64,000 nt of DNA from Silene latifolia (lineage: Eukaryota; Streptophyta; Magnoliopsida; Caryophyllales; Caryophyllaceae). Location: assembly GCF_048544455.1 (NCBI RefSeq), contig NC_133526.1, forward strand, positions 4,976,001 to 5,040,000, in the 5' to 3' direction. Shown piece after piece: positions 1 to 10,319 of this stretch. The notes below the pieces were generated by a model that saw only the letters and a list, made by a program, of their open reading frames with translations, was not told the DNA's origin and did no database searches. The position numbers and the translations under genes are program-made. Numbering within the stretch: the stretch's first letter is position 1; each line of letters starts with the position of its first letter.

Positions 1-145
1 TTTTCAGGGTAAAATGTGACACCTCTAGTTATAACATTTTGTGGATTAAATGGTACACTCTTAAAAAATGGCAACATTTTATCCGTCTTATTTCAGACGG
101 GAAAACAGCCCGTCTGACATAAGAATTTGCGGAAATAAAAAGATC
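1..145. mobile_element. Right end of a Mutator-like MITE, cut by the window edge
   Basis: The segment has 'agacggg...cccgtct' inverted words and ends in 'cccgtctgacataagaat', resembling the ends of the three MITEs at 28500, 40384 and 58893 that carry 9-bp target duplications. The left end lies outside the window, so no target duplication can be checked. Family assignment is by resemblance only. Confidence 0.35.
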
Positions 146-199
146 AGATAATTTTAGTCCTTCCGGAGGTTTGACCTTTCCTTTTTGCAAATAAATTAA

Positions 200-1150
200 T
201 TGTGCGAATACAATTCTTTTGATTGCAAACAGTCGGTAGAAGGATGTGATATGTTTTGTTGCATATCTTGTGCTGTTGCATATCTTGGCAGTTTATATAT
301 ATTAATTGCTTCCGCTGTTTGTTTGAAACAGTCTTCAGAGATGGTCAACATGAACATTGAACAACGTCATAATGTTGGAATTGCTGTAGAAAGGTTCAAG
401 AACATGACTGGTGAAATTTCTATTGCTGCGGAATAAGGTAATTTTCCATGTATGCTAGTAAATTGTTTTCAGCTTAGCCATTTGCTTTGAAAACAAATCA
501 ATTCAGATTGCTTTTTTCAAACTATATGTAGGCATTGGATTACTACTGTTTTGAGCCATGCTTAGTCTCGTTTACTTTACGCACAAGTAATCTCTAAACA
601 GCCTACTTGGCAATGATAAACCAATATGAGACTTTCTAGGGGTTTTTTCAAAATGTTCCTGGTGTACATCTTTTGACTTTTATTGTCGTCCACGTATATC
701 CAAAACACACTCGCCGGCCCTAGAATTTGTAGGAGCACTTGAGAGTTGAGACACTGGGGTAATGTCGCCCCCCTCGTTGATGTTCAGCTTTCTGATTATT
801 TGATTTTCCTTCCTTTTAGATGTCAAAAGACCTTGTAACTCCGCTAGTATTCGACTTGAGTTCGCTTCTAATGGAAAAGACTGTAAGTAATGGACTTGTT
901 GAAAGGGGCTCTAATCACTTCAACTGACAAGAGGTTGCAGTCGGATATTCTTGGAGGGACAAATAGATTTCGGCGGCCTTGCTTCAACAACTGCCTTCAC
1001 AGTTTTGGGAGAATGGAGTTGCGGATCATGCCTGTTGTAACTGTAGCCAGTTTTGCGTGGCCTCTTCTCTCTTTTGGATCAGGTTACAAAAGTTATGCTT
1101 ACATTTCTACTCATTTTTCATGTAAAAGTAGTTTTATGCGGGCCTAATTG
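200..1150 (+). other. Unrecognised region with exon-like scraps and a SINE 3' remnant
   Basis: I do not recognise a gene here. Around 821-882 a short open stretch starting with ATG after a pyrimidine/AG acceptor-like site reads MSKDLVTPLVFDLSSLLMEK and runs into a good GTAAGT donor, so it may be an exon of a decayed or partial gene. Open stretches at about 200-436 and 890-1147 have no recognisable domain. Positions about 690-765 contain 'gacactggggtaatgt', matching the 3' end of the Au-like SINE at 39301-39579, so part of the region is a SINE remnant. Confidence 0.2.
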
Positions 1151-1747
1151 TAAAACATGTCGTTCGACACAAGTACACTTATGAAAGACGCTTGCTTGAG
1201 ATAGATATGCCCGTCTTAAACAAGAATTTGTGATGATTTTAACATCAATTTATAGAAGTCAGTTGCCAAGTTTCAAGACTTCACTATTTGGCAATAAATT
1301 ATTTTGCGAGTAAGATGATTTCACCGTTACCCATCGGTTCCCGAAAGTATTAATGCTTCCGTACCGTTGCTGGATGGGTCACAGACTCACAGGCTGCAAC
1401 TACTAGGGCTGAAGCAAAAAAAAAAAAATGCAATTTTCTGACTGAATACAGTCAGTTAACCAATCGTTTTTGAAAATTAATAATAAGGAACAAATGCATC
1501 ACAGACTACAGAACAGTTTTGGACAACATGCACCCTTGCCCTATGTTTAATCCATCACAGGTTCATCAACATAATGGCAGAGGATTTGCAAGGAAAAAAC
1601 GACAGACGATAAAAACATATTACAAACATTAAATCATATCGATACTAGTAACGCTAATGGATCATGCCGGAAAAGAAATTGGAAAAACATGACGGCTATA
1701 TCTACACAACACCGATACAACAAAATAATGACACTCAACGAACCTCT

Positions 1748-4700
1748 TTAACGACCATCAGCGGAAGTAAAGGAATCGGCAAACCCGGTAGGCCTAGCTG
1801 GGATACTGCCCTTACTATCCTCGAGATCCACGTAACTCAAGTCCTCCTTTTCTGATTCCTGCCATCCCTTCACCATCTGTGTTAAGGGAAGACTGTAATC
1901 GATTCCAGAATATTCCTCCGTATCATCATCCCAAGGCTTCCATTTCTCCACAAGCGGCCCCAGAACGTTCACGGCATGACCCATCTCCGGCCGTTGGTTG
2001 GCCTCTCTTGCTGTGCAGTGACCGGCTAGCTCGGCTATTGTTATAATGCTCTCAGATGTTTCCCCCTTCACGTCGAGAACTGGATCGATGGCGGCTAGTA
2101 GCTTCTCCCGGTCTGATTTGATTTTCCAGAACCAGGCTGCTAAGTATTGCTGGTCCTCAGGTCTGCGATCATCTAGCGCCACTAATCCTGTTAATAGCTC
2201 CATTAACACAACTCCAAAGCTGAAAACATCAACTTTTGTTGTGATTTTCCCTGTAACTGCATCAGTCAAAAACAAATTTTCGGTAAGTTAGCTATATTGC
2301 TTACAGCACTTACAAAAGAGTAAGGGACACTGTCAGAAGAGGAGGAAAAAAACTATGGGAAACGGAACATAGGAATCACATACTCACAGTCACAGGCTCA
2401 CAGTACATCAACAAAGCTTCGCCCAAATAACTAAAAATACCCGACATAAAATAAGTAGTCTTTCTGTTCATTCAAATTCGCCACATTTTTCTATTGGCAT
2501 GTTTAGATCAATATATTTCCATTTTTGCGTAAGAAATAACACACAGGATGGAGGGAGTATGCAAGGTTAATTAAAGTTCGGAGCCATTATGTCTGATATT
2601 CTGATCACTCCCATATATGCAACTTGATGAAATGTGGTCTTATGAGCAAAAGTTGGATCAAGAATGTTCTACGGAAAGGGTTTCAATTCTCGCTATTTAC
2701 TACTGCCTCCGTCCCAATCATTTGTTTACCTTCTTTATTGTTTGTGAGGGGTATTTTAATCTAAGGTAAACAAATGATTGGGACGGAGGGAGTAATAACC
2801 CAATCAGATGATGTAGGAACTTTTTAGCAGTCATTAATCCACCAAGTCCTATAAGAAAAAACAAAACTTGTATTGCAAAGCAGAAGATTACCCAAAGATA
2901 ACTGTGCAAATAAACTTCGGTATGGTTCCGCATTAGAGTTCTGTTTCAGACTTTCAGCTAAAATCATCTAAAATTCTCACATTTCTGAATTAAACTTAGT
3001 GCAACCTCACATATGAAGATTAGAGTGAGTTGTAAACATAATTCCCCTGATACATCTTGTATGTTTTAACTGTCAAAAATCACTGTTACTGACGACAACA
3101 GGTATTCAATGCATATGGAATTGAACCAGTAACTTATTAAGTGAACGAATCTTGCAGTTTAAACAACAGAACGACATCATATTTGCCATGAAATGCTCTG
3201 TATCCTCGTCAAAATTTCAGAGTACAATTCCAGCGTAATACTTCATTTGTCCTTGGAAACGTTACCAAAATTTCATTTCGGTTCACCCCTGCCAATTTTT
3301 TGTTATATTGAATTACAGTGATACTTTTGCTACATTACCCTACAAGAAACCTATCCAACAAGGCCAAGCCGAAGCACAACTTAGGTGTTCAGCTACATGA
3401 ATATATTACGGAATTCCTTTTTTCTCTTGAATATCGACCCTAACAGAACGTGAGCAGACTTTTTAGAAGGTAAGAATATATGTATATATGTAATGAAGTT
3501 TCCTTATCATTCACAAGACCTTAGAAGCAAAATAAGCACAGACAAAAGGCAAAAATTAAATTATACTTCACCAATGATGTTAGCTTACCAGCATATTCGG
3601 GTGCCAAGTATCCGAAAGTTCCAGCAAGCCTAGTGACAACAGATTGTTTTCCCTGATCAGGAGCAAGTTTCACAAGCCCAAAATCTGCAACTTTCGCTTT
3701 AAAGTCATCGCCTAATAAAATATTGGAAGGTTTGAGGTCTCTGTGTATGAAACTCTGGTGTGCAAGGCTATGAAGATATTCCATTCCTCTTGCAACATCC
3801 AAAGCAATATTTAACCGCCTCTTCCAGGAAAGAGGCTCCAAATTAAACGTCTTCCAGTGAAACAGATGTCTGCTAAGAGCCCCTTGAGGCATATACTCGT
3901 AAACCAAAATTTTCTCATTGCCCTCAATTGAATATCCCAAAAGAGATACTAAATGCCGATGTCGTACCTTTGATAGAACATCGATTTCAGCCTTGAATTC
4001 ATCAGAAGCTTTGCTGCTAATCACACCTGCTTCCATCCTTTTCACGGCTATCTTAGTACCATCCTCTAGTTCACCCTTGTACACCACTCCAAAACCACCA
4101 CGACCGAGCTCATTCTCAGGGGCAAAATTTTTTGTCACGTTCCGTAGAACTTGTACTGAAATGACCAAATTGCCCGCTTCAATGACATGTGACTCACTAG
4201 TGCCTGTCCCAATGCTATGTCTGCTTGCAGAACCACTCCCAATCGATGTACTACCCGTGTTATTGGCAACAACTATTTTTACGTTATTATCGGTATCAGA
4301 TGGAACTCGTGGGTGAACCACAATCGAGCTAGGAGCTTGACGAACATGCTTTCTTTTCTTGCAGTAATATATTGACAATGGAACTACCAACAATGCAAGT
4401 GCTGCAATACTTGCAAGAGGGGCTGCAATTGCAACTACTTTAGACCTATTGGAGCTTTGGCTTACTCGTTTGTCCGGAGAATCCGAGTCCTTTGGTGAAA
4501 AATGACCATTAGAACCTGAAGTTGGCGATGAAGTGGGTGTTTGTGGAGAATTCCCATCAATAGAAAACTTCAAGCTATTGCCAAATTTCGGCCACGGAGG
4601 GGACAGATGGTTATTACTTAAATCTAGTAACACTAAGGACTTCAAACTTGTCCAGTTTGACGGAACTTGCCCCGTAATATTATTGTTATTGAGAATAATC

Positions 4701-5932
4701 TTGGTCAAGGATCCCAGCTTCCCAAGTGACGGACTAAGAGTGCCATTCAACCCACGGTTGGGCAAATTTATGACACTAACTTGATTATTATCATTGCAAA
4801 CAACTCCCAACCATCCGGTACATGAATCATTACTCAACCATGAACCACTAAGTTCTAATGGATAATCCAACCCACCCAAGAAATCAAGAAGCGCCATAAC
4901 TTCAGGCGGACAAGGAACTCCGGGGGTTGATTGGCAAAAGTCATTTGATTTATAAACAACAGTCTTGGCCTTAAACTCCGGTATAGGACCCATAAAATGG
5001 TTATTGCTCAAATCCAGCGAATCCAACGACATACCACCCAAGCTACTTGGAATCAACCCAACAAGCTGGTTGCTATTAAGATTGAGATCCTTCAAACTAG
5101 CTAAGTTTCCAATGTCAGACGGAATCGTCCCACTAAACCGATTACCATGAAGCCAAACACTAGTCAATGAGACCATACTAGCAATAAGATCAATAGGACC
5201 ACTCAACCCACCACCACCATTACCACCTTGTCCATTTAACCAAAGTATTTGCAAATTAGACCCATTTAAACTCGCGGGAATGGCACCGGAAAGACGATTA
5301 AACGACAATTTCAACACACCAAGAGAACCTAATGCACCCAAGAAATCAGGCAATGGACCAACCAAATTACAAGACATCATACTAACATTAGTCAGTTGAG
5401 CTGAATCTTGCAAAGCAACAGGGAAAGACCAACCATTTGTGGAATTCAAATTCGGGTTATTATCCAATGCAATCACAACCAAACTACTCAAACCATCAAA
5501 GAAATCAACAGGAATAACACTAAAATTATTATAATCTAAAAATGCAAACTTTAACTCAGATAATCCCTTAAAAGAAGGTAAAATACCACTTAAATTATTA
5601 TTTTGAAGACCCAAATTAGAAAGTTTATCTAATTTGTTAAAATCTTTAGGTAATTCACCTCTTAACCCTAGATTTTTAGCTTGAATTTGAGTAACTCTAC
5701 CATCAGAATTACAAAATACAAATTCCCAATTATTACCACATGGGTCATTATCATCTTCATCATTTGGCCACTTCAAAAGTTGAGGATTTTGCAAACCTTT
5801 TCTGAAAATTTTCAGAATTTCTGCATCACCTGGATCTGTAACACTAAAACCCACTAAAATTAGTGACATAAATAGTGTAAATATAACATAAAGTTTACAT
5901 CTTGCACACTTAATCTCCATGTTTAGCATCAT
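1748..5932 (-). CDS. TMK: TMK-family leucine-rich-repeat receptor-like kinase
   Basis: Two coding exons: 5932-3589 and 2256-1748, joined by a GT/AG intron (3588-2257) that rebuilds the kinase motif PEYAVTGKITTKVDVFSFG. The product is 950 aa, close to the roughly 930-940 aa of Arabidopsis TMKs. Order: N-terminal signal sequence (about 1-30); first LRR block with a Cys-pair cap; a cysteine-rich non-LRR island and second cap (about 335-385); a short second LRR block; one membrane helix (about 497-520, followed by CKKRKH); a Ser/Thr kinase domain from about 607. GRGGFG, VAVK-like IAVKRME, HRDLKPSN and DFG are all present, so it looks catalytically competent. The C-terminus (SADGR) is typical of TMKs. 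The family acts at the plasma membrane and is linked to auxin and growth signalling. Which TMK it is cannot be settled by eye. ATG 5932 is the first of several in-frame starts (MMLNM). Confidence 0.93.
2701..2794. mobile_element. Stowaway-like MITE in the TMK intron
   Basis: Short element whose ends are near-perfect inverted repeats: ctccgtcccaatcatttg at the left and caaatgattgggacggag at the right, bounded by TA. The CTCCCTCCGT terminus and TA target are typical of Stowaway (Tc1/mariner) MITEs. The two arms make up most of its ~94 bp. A degraded relative lies at 59479-59563. Confidence 0.8.
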
Positions 5933-6222
5933 TCATGCTCAAAAATGAGCTAACACAAGTAAAAATTCATATTAATAATATAAATAATATTTGTAGTGAG
6001 GGAAAGCAGTGAGAAATTTTTTGTGTGAAAGTGGGAGTTGAAGTGAATTAATTTGTCTTTTGGACAAACTTTCTTAAATTAACTTTTTGGATGTAAATAA
6101 ATAGATAATGCATTTATTCTTGTCACATCTTTAATAGAAAATGTAGGGGAATAAACATAATTATGGGGTATGGTCCAACTTTTTCCCACTATCCATGTTC
6201 AATTATACTTTTAGAAAAATTA

Positions 6223-6423
6223 TACTCCCACCTAGTCTAATTGTTGGTTTCTCTTTCCTTTTCGATACTAGTCGGGTATTGGTTTTCCTTTTCTTTTTTG
6301 GTAAGTTTTGTATTATCCAAATTCAATTTTATGTGGGGTAGGGTGTTTTGTGTGATCCAAATTCACTTCCTTAATTTTGGTGTCCAAATGAAAAGGAACG
6401 AACAATTTGACTAGGAGGAAGTA
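6223..6423. mobile_element. Stowaway-like MITE upstream of the TMK gene
   Basis: Ends are tactcccacctagtctaatt and, inverted, tacttcctcctagtcaaatt, with TA at the borders. The interior (gtggggtagggtgttttgtg) matches the Stowaway at 26914-27114, so both belong to one family. It starts about 290 bp upstream of the TMK ATG and may lie in its promoter. Confidence 0.7.
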
Positions 6424-7970
6424 ATTTTTTATTTAATACCGATGTATTTGTTTTAAATAAGAAATAGATTAGAAAAATAAATGGGTAAAAAAATTAAAAA
6501 AATAGAGTAAACTCTTGTCTTATTTATCTATATGAAATATTATTTGATCTGTTTTAAATTTAAAACGAATAAACTCGTCTTAAGCAAAATTAACTGAATA
6601 TGATTATGGATGGGAAGAAAATAGGTGATTAAAGATGATACTAAAAAAGGGTTAACAATAAGTGATTAAGAATTTAAGATGGTACTACAAAAACACACTA
6701 TATCTTATTAATTAGAAAAAGACATATAGTAGGCTTTTAGGGCTTTAGGTATACATATTTGGAACTTGTAAGATGATTTGTCAACAACATTGAAAACTTG
6801 ATGTATACTATGGTTAATGGTTGCCAGGAAAATGAGTGAATATGATATATTCTATTAAACATTATAAAAGATTAAAAGTTGAATCGATAGTGAGTGTTTA
6901 TAAAGAACAAATTTAATGACTTAGACGAATGCATTAGTCGAGTTAGCTTAGGTCGAATAAAAGTTATTTTAAATCGATTTGTTGACCTATGATTATCTAT
7001 TTGGTTGATTTGGGTTTGTCTTGAGTCATTGTCGTGTTTGATACACGTCATTTTCAACTTAGGATTATTATTTCTCGTCTTATCGGTTCATTTTATGTTT
7101 TTGTCACCCTTATTATGTACGAAGTAGTATTAAACAACAAAAGTGCAATATTTGCTCTACTTTAAAATCATTTAGTTAGCTGTTAGCATGATCAATCTTA
7201 TCGAATTTACTATTAATCTTATCGAGTAACTAAATGAATCACGACATTTTTAGGTCATGGAACACCACAACTACAAAAATTCCAAAACTCAATGTCAACC
7301 ATTTTGTAATCAAAGTAAAATCAGTGCTTAAATATTATAAGGGTGAGATTATTAGTCAGATTCTCTCAAGTCATAAGATTCTGGCACACCAGTTTTTCAC
7401 TAACTTTTATTATTTCTTTATTGTTCAGATATATCTCAGACTCACCTCAGACTTTATACATTATCCTTCAGACTCATCTCAGATTCTACTTTTCCAGTCC
7501 ACTTTATTTTTTTAACAAAAAAAAAAAAAAAAAAGAATGATATATTAAAATGGTTTACAAAGATAGTGAAATAATATTGATTGGGTTGCATAAACAGGAC
7601 AAAACAAGACAGAAACGATCCATGCCCCTATTTCCAAGGGCGAGTTGTCAGGTTACGGCCACAAATGAAAACGGCGCGAAGGGCAGAATGGTCATTACAC
7701 AATGCAGTATTCGGTGGTAATAGTCAAAAGGCAGAAAACAGAGATCTGAAAGTAGTGAAAAAGATTAGCAACTAATTAAGGATACAAGAAACATTATTTG
7801 CGTGGGGCCCCTCGTATGTCGTATTAAACCGCGTGTCAGTCTTTGTTAGCTGCAATACCTTTGGACCTTTCGTTTATCTCGAGACTGTGTCCTAGCCATG
7901 TTTGACCACCGGAGTCGAGTCCAAACTTAGCAAAGCTCATATAGTCGTATCTACTAAATCTTCTACTTCG
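6424..7970. other. AT-rich spacer, no gene seen
   Basis: I see only AT-rich sequence with short spurious open frames and a 17-base A run near 7518-7535. Positions 7343-7515 have a pyrimidine-rich stretch with repeated 'cagactcatctcag' words. Nothing resembles a protein domain or RNA gene. Confidence 0.5.
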
Positions 7971-8232
7971 TACTTCCTCCATTCAACTCCAAACTACCAT
8001 AGTACACTTTTCACGTTTGCCAACGCATGTTTTACGCGGTAAATATCATTAGCTACGTATATGCAAAAATTATAAAAGTTATATTTTTAATGTCTTTCGT
8101 AAAGACGAATCAAATAAGATCCCACAAGAATATATTTTCACTTATATATTGAGAGAAAATTGCAATTGAAGATTCATTTGTGAATAGTATGCAAAAACCA
8201 ATATGGTAGTTTGGAGTTGAATGGAGGAAGTA
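7971..8232. mobile_element. Stowaway-like MITE
   Basis: Begins tacttcctccattcaactcc and ends with its inverted counterpart ggagttgaatggaggaagta. The interior word gcatgttttacgcggtaaat is found in reverse orientation in the element at 59888-60124, so these are two copies of one family. Confidence 0.8.
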
Positions 8233-8303
8233 TTACAGAGTATTTCGGTTTGTTTTTTTTCCTTTTTTTTCTATAATTTATTTTAATTTAATTGCCTTTT
8301 TTT

Positions 8304-8634
8304 TACTCCCTCCTATTCTCTATTTTCTTCCCTATTTCCTAAAACGGATTATTCAGGTTTTCTTCCCCTTTCCTTTTTTGGAAACTTTTAATCTTATTTT
8401 ATTCATTCCTCTCTCCTATCACCAAACCCCACCCAACTCACAATTCCTTATTTAATTCATAATTATTCATTTCTCTCTCCTATCACCAAACCCCACCCAA
8501 CTCACAATTCCTTATTTTATTCATTCCTCTCTCCTATCACCAAACCCCACCCAATTCACAATTCATATTTTATTCTCTTTCTTAAATATTGTGCCCCATC
8601 CAAAGGGGAAGAAAAAGAAGAATAGGAGGGAGTA
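8304..8634. mobile_element. Stowaway-like MITE with an internal tandem repeat
   Basis: Termini tactccctcctattctc and gaataggagggagta are inverted and TA-bounded. The interior holds three copies of a C-rich unit containing ctctcctatcaccaaacccc, starting near 8411, 8475 and 8529, so the spacing is 64 then 54 bp. The internal amplification makes this copy longer than its relatives at 6223 and 26914. Confidence 0.75.
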
Positions 8635-8689
8635 TAATTTAGTGGATGAACTATCATTATTAAGCTATGTTTTTTCTAACTTAATAGAG

Positions 8690-8850
8690 TTGAATTGAGT
8701 TGAATTGAATGAAACTGAACTAAATTGAATGAAGTTGAACTAAATTGAACTGAACTAAATTGAACTGATTAGAGGTAAACTGAACTACACTGATTAGATC
8801 TGAACTAAACTACAATAACAATAACAATAACAATAATAACCTTACATCCA
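8690..8850. repeat. Low-complexity 'aactgaactaaattg' array
   Basis: Degenerate tandem words such as gaactaaattgaa and gaattgagttgaatt fill this stretch, followed by (caataa)n at about 8812-8838. No coding content. The (caataa)n part may have served as the insertion site of the poly(A)-tailed fragment that follows. Confidence 0.6.
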
Positions 8851-8852
8851 TG

Positions 8853-9280
8853 CTGCCGTTAACCTGTGTTTTCTTCTTGTTGGTGTTTCGAATAATAACC
8901 TTCTACATAAATAATGACGAGTTGAGCTTTTGTCCGACCTGTGTTGGATACATTATAGGATGGTTGTCTATGGTGTCTATGGCTAAGTGTTTGGTTGTGG
9001 AGCAATTTGTGTATTGGTCCGTTTGTGGGCACGACTACTTGGGTTATTGGTCTTTGGTTTGTGAGGTTGATTCTTCAAGATGTAGGAGATTTTTCTCCTC
9101 TAGAGGCAAATCTATTTGGCTTGTTTTCGCCTTTCCCATTCTACGTCCTTGTGGTGTAAGTGCATCTTGTTCCCGTCACTTGTCAGAGCAAATGTCTCGA
9201 TAGTCTTTGGAAGTCTCGTGCCATGTAGATGCTGCACATGATGAAGCTTGTGTCCAAGCTACCTTACTTCACCAACATGA
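8853..9280 (+). other. Left part of a poly(A)-tailed retro-inserted fragment, split by the Tat element
   Basis: This stretch together with 20152-20310 forms one sequence interrupted by the LTR retrotransposon. The right part ends in a run of A residues (20287-20307), and AATAACAA-type words stand both before 8853 and after the A run, as expected for a LINE-mobilised insertion with a target duplication, although simple-sequence repeats make this ambiguous. The open frame from about 8850 to 9203 shows no recognisable domain. It may be a processed transcript fragment or a 5'-truncated LINE tail. Confidence 0.35.
9141..9280. repeat. Left copy of the ~140-bp duplication flanking the Tat element
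   Basis: Begins ctacgtccttgtggtgtaag and ends caccaacatga, directly against the outer edge of the 3' LTR. It matches 20012-20151 with about two mismatches over 140 bp. A normal gypsy insertion would duplicate about 5 bp. Confidence 0.9.
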
Positions 9281-9868
9281 TGCCGGGTGTAATTCCAGAG
9301 TAGTTATTTGCTACCACACTTGCTTGTAGAATGACGTCTTTGATCGAATCCTTCTCTCGGTCTCTCCTGAAACAATGAACAAATTGAGGGCTCGGCTTTG
9401 CACCGAGCGTACTCACTCCGACGCTCAAGTCAGTAAACTTAAAGGGATTAAGTTATGTGTTACTTGGCGAAGTATATGTTGTAGAGAGATAAGGAAGATA
9501 TTACCAGATTATGAGGTGTTTAGGTTAAATTGTGGATCCTTTCCTCAATGAGGGTTGAGGAGTATTTATAGACTTTCACCTTTTGTCACGTAGTGACCAA
9601 GTGGCCAAGTGGCTAGCAGGTGGAAAGACTGATCTACCCTCGGCCGAGGGACCCATGGCGGCCGGCGGGCCCCGTGACTCGCCGCCGAGGGGTCTTGGAT
9701 ATGAGTACGCGGATATGTGCCCCTACTGGCAAGTCACCGTGGTCGGGACATAGGTGACAGCCGACAGTTGCGTCGGTTAAATTTGTCTAAGTCGTTGACT
9801 TGTTGTGGATATCTTTGACCTTGCTCAATATGTTGACTTGGTCAGCGGGTGCAGAATATGCCCCATCA
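9281..9868 (-). repeat. 3' LTR of the Tat element
   Basis: On the plus strand it begins tgccgggtgtaattccag (possibly at TGATG, 9278) and ends tgccccatca. It matches 19422-20011 over its whole length. It contains 'agtatttatagactttcacc', a TATA-like site in plus orientation, and a GC-rich half. Confidence 0.88.
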
Positions 9869-9885
9869 ATTTGCCCCCAGCGTAG
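9869..9885 (-). other. Polypurine-tract-like site beside the 3' LTR
   Basis: On the minus strand the bases just before the 3' LTR read gctgggggcaaat, a short purine-rich run in the position expected for the plus-strand primer. Confidence 0.45.
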
Positions 9886-10319
9886 TCTATGACGTGGTAT
9901 GGACCTTCGATGAGTGTTGAGCGTATTCTGCGTAAGTAAAAATTTTTCTGCCCCGGCTTCTTCTACCTCGGCTTGGTTCTGCTTAGGCTGTACCATATCC
10001 CCCCTCCACATGGATGTGTAATGGACATCAGATGTGGAAAAGAAAGTGGCGCTGGCCGAGACCGAGGTTGTGAGTGCTTAGTGTGCTTTTGATTGCCCCA
10101 CCCCGGTCTTTGTCAAGCTTGGTTGAATCGGCGGGCCGTTTGACAAGTAGATACCAAGGGTGTGTTTGAAGAAGATACGTCGATTGGCATTCATCAAGGA
10201 GCGTGTTGAAGAAGTTTTGTAACTGTTTGTCGATTGACCTTCCATGGCTGCATGCTTGACATGTGTCTCTTTGTTGATTGGTTGACGCTTCATGGGCTTT
10301 GCCCTGATTGGTCGGATTG

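Noticed and set aside
2718-2933. 71-codon minus-strand open frame
   Set aside because: Its end runs through the Stowaway MITE in the TMK intron; no domain.
3918-4316. Plus-strand open frame of 132 codons
   Set aside because: Antisense of the TMK kinase domain exon.
8850-9203. 117-codon open frame
   Set aside because: No recognisable domain, and part of it lies in the segment duplicated around the Tat element; treated as part of a retro-inserted fragment.
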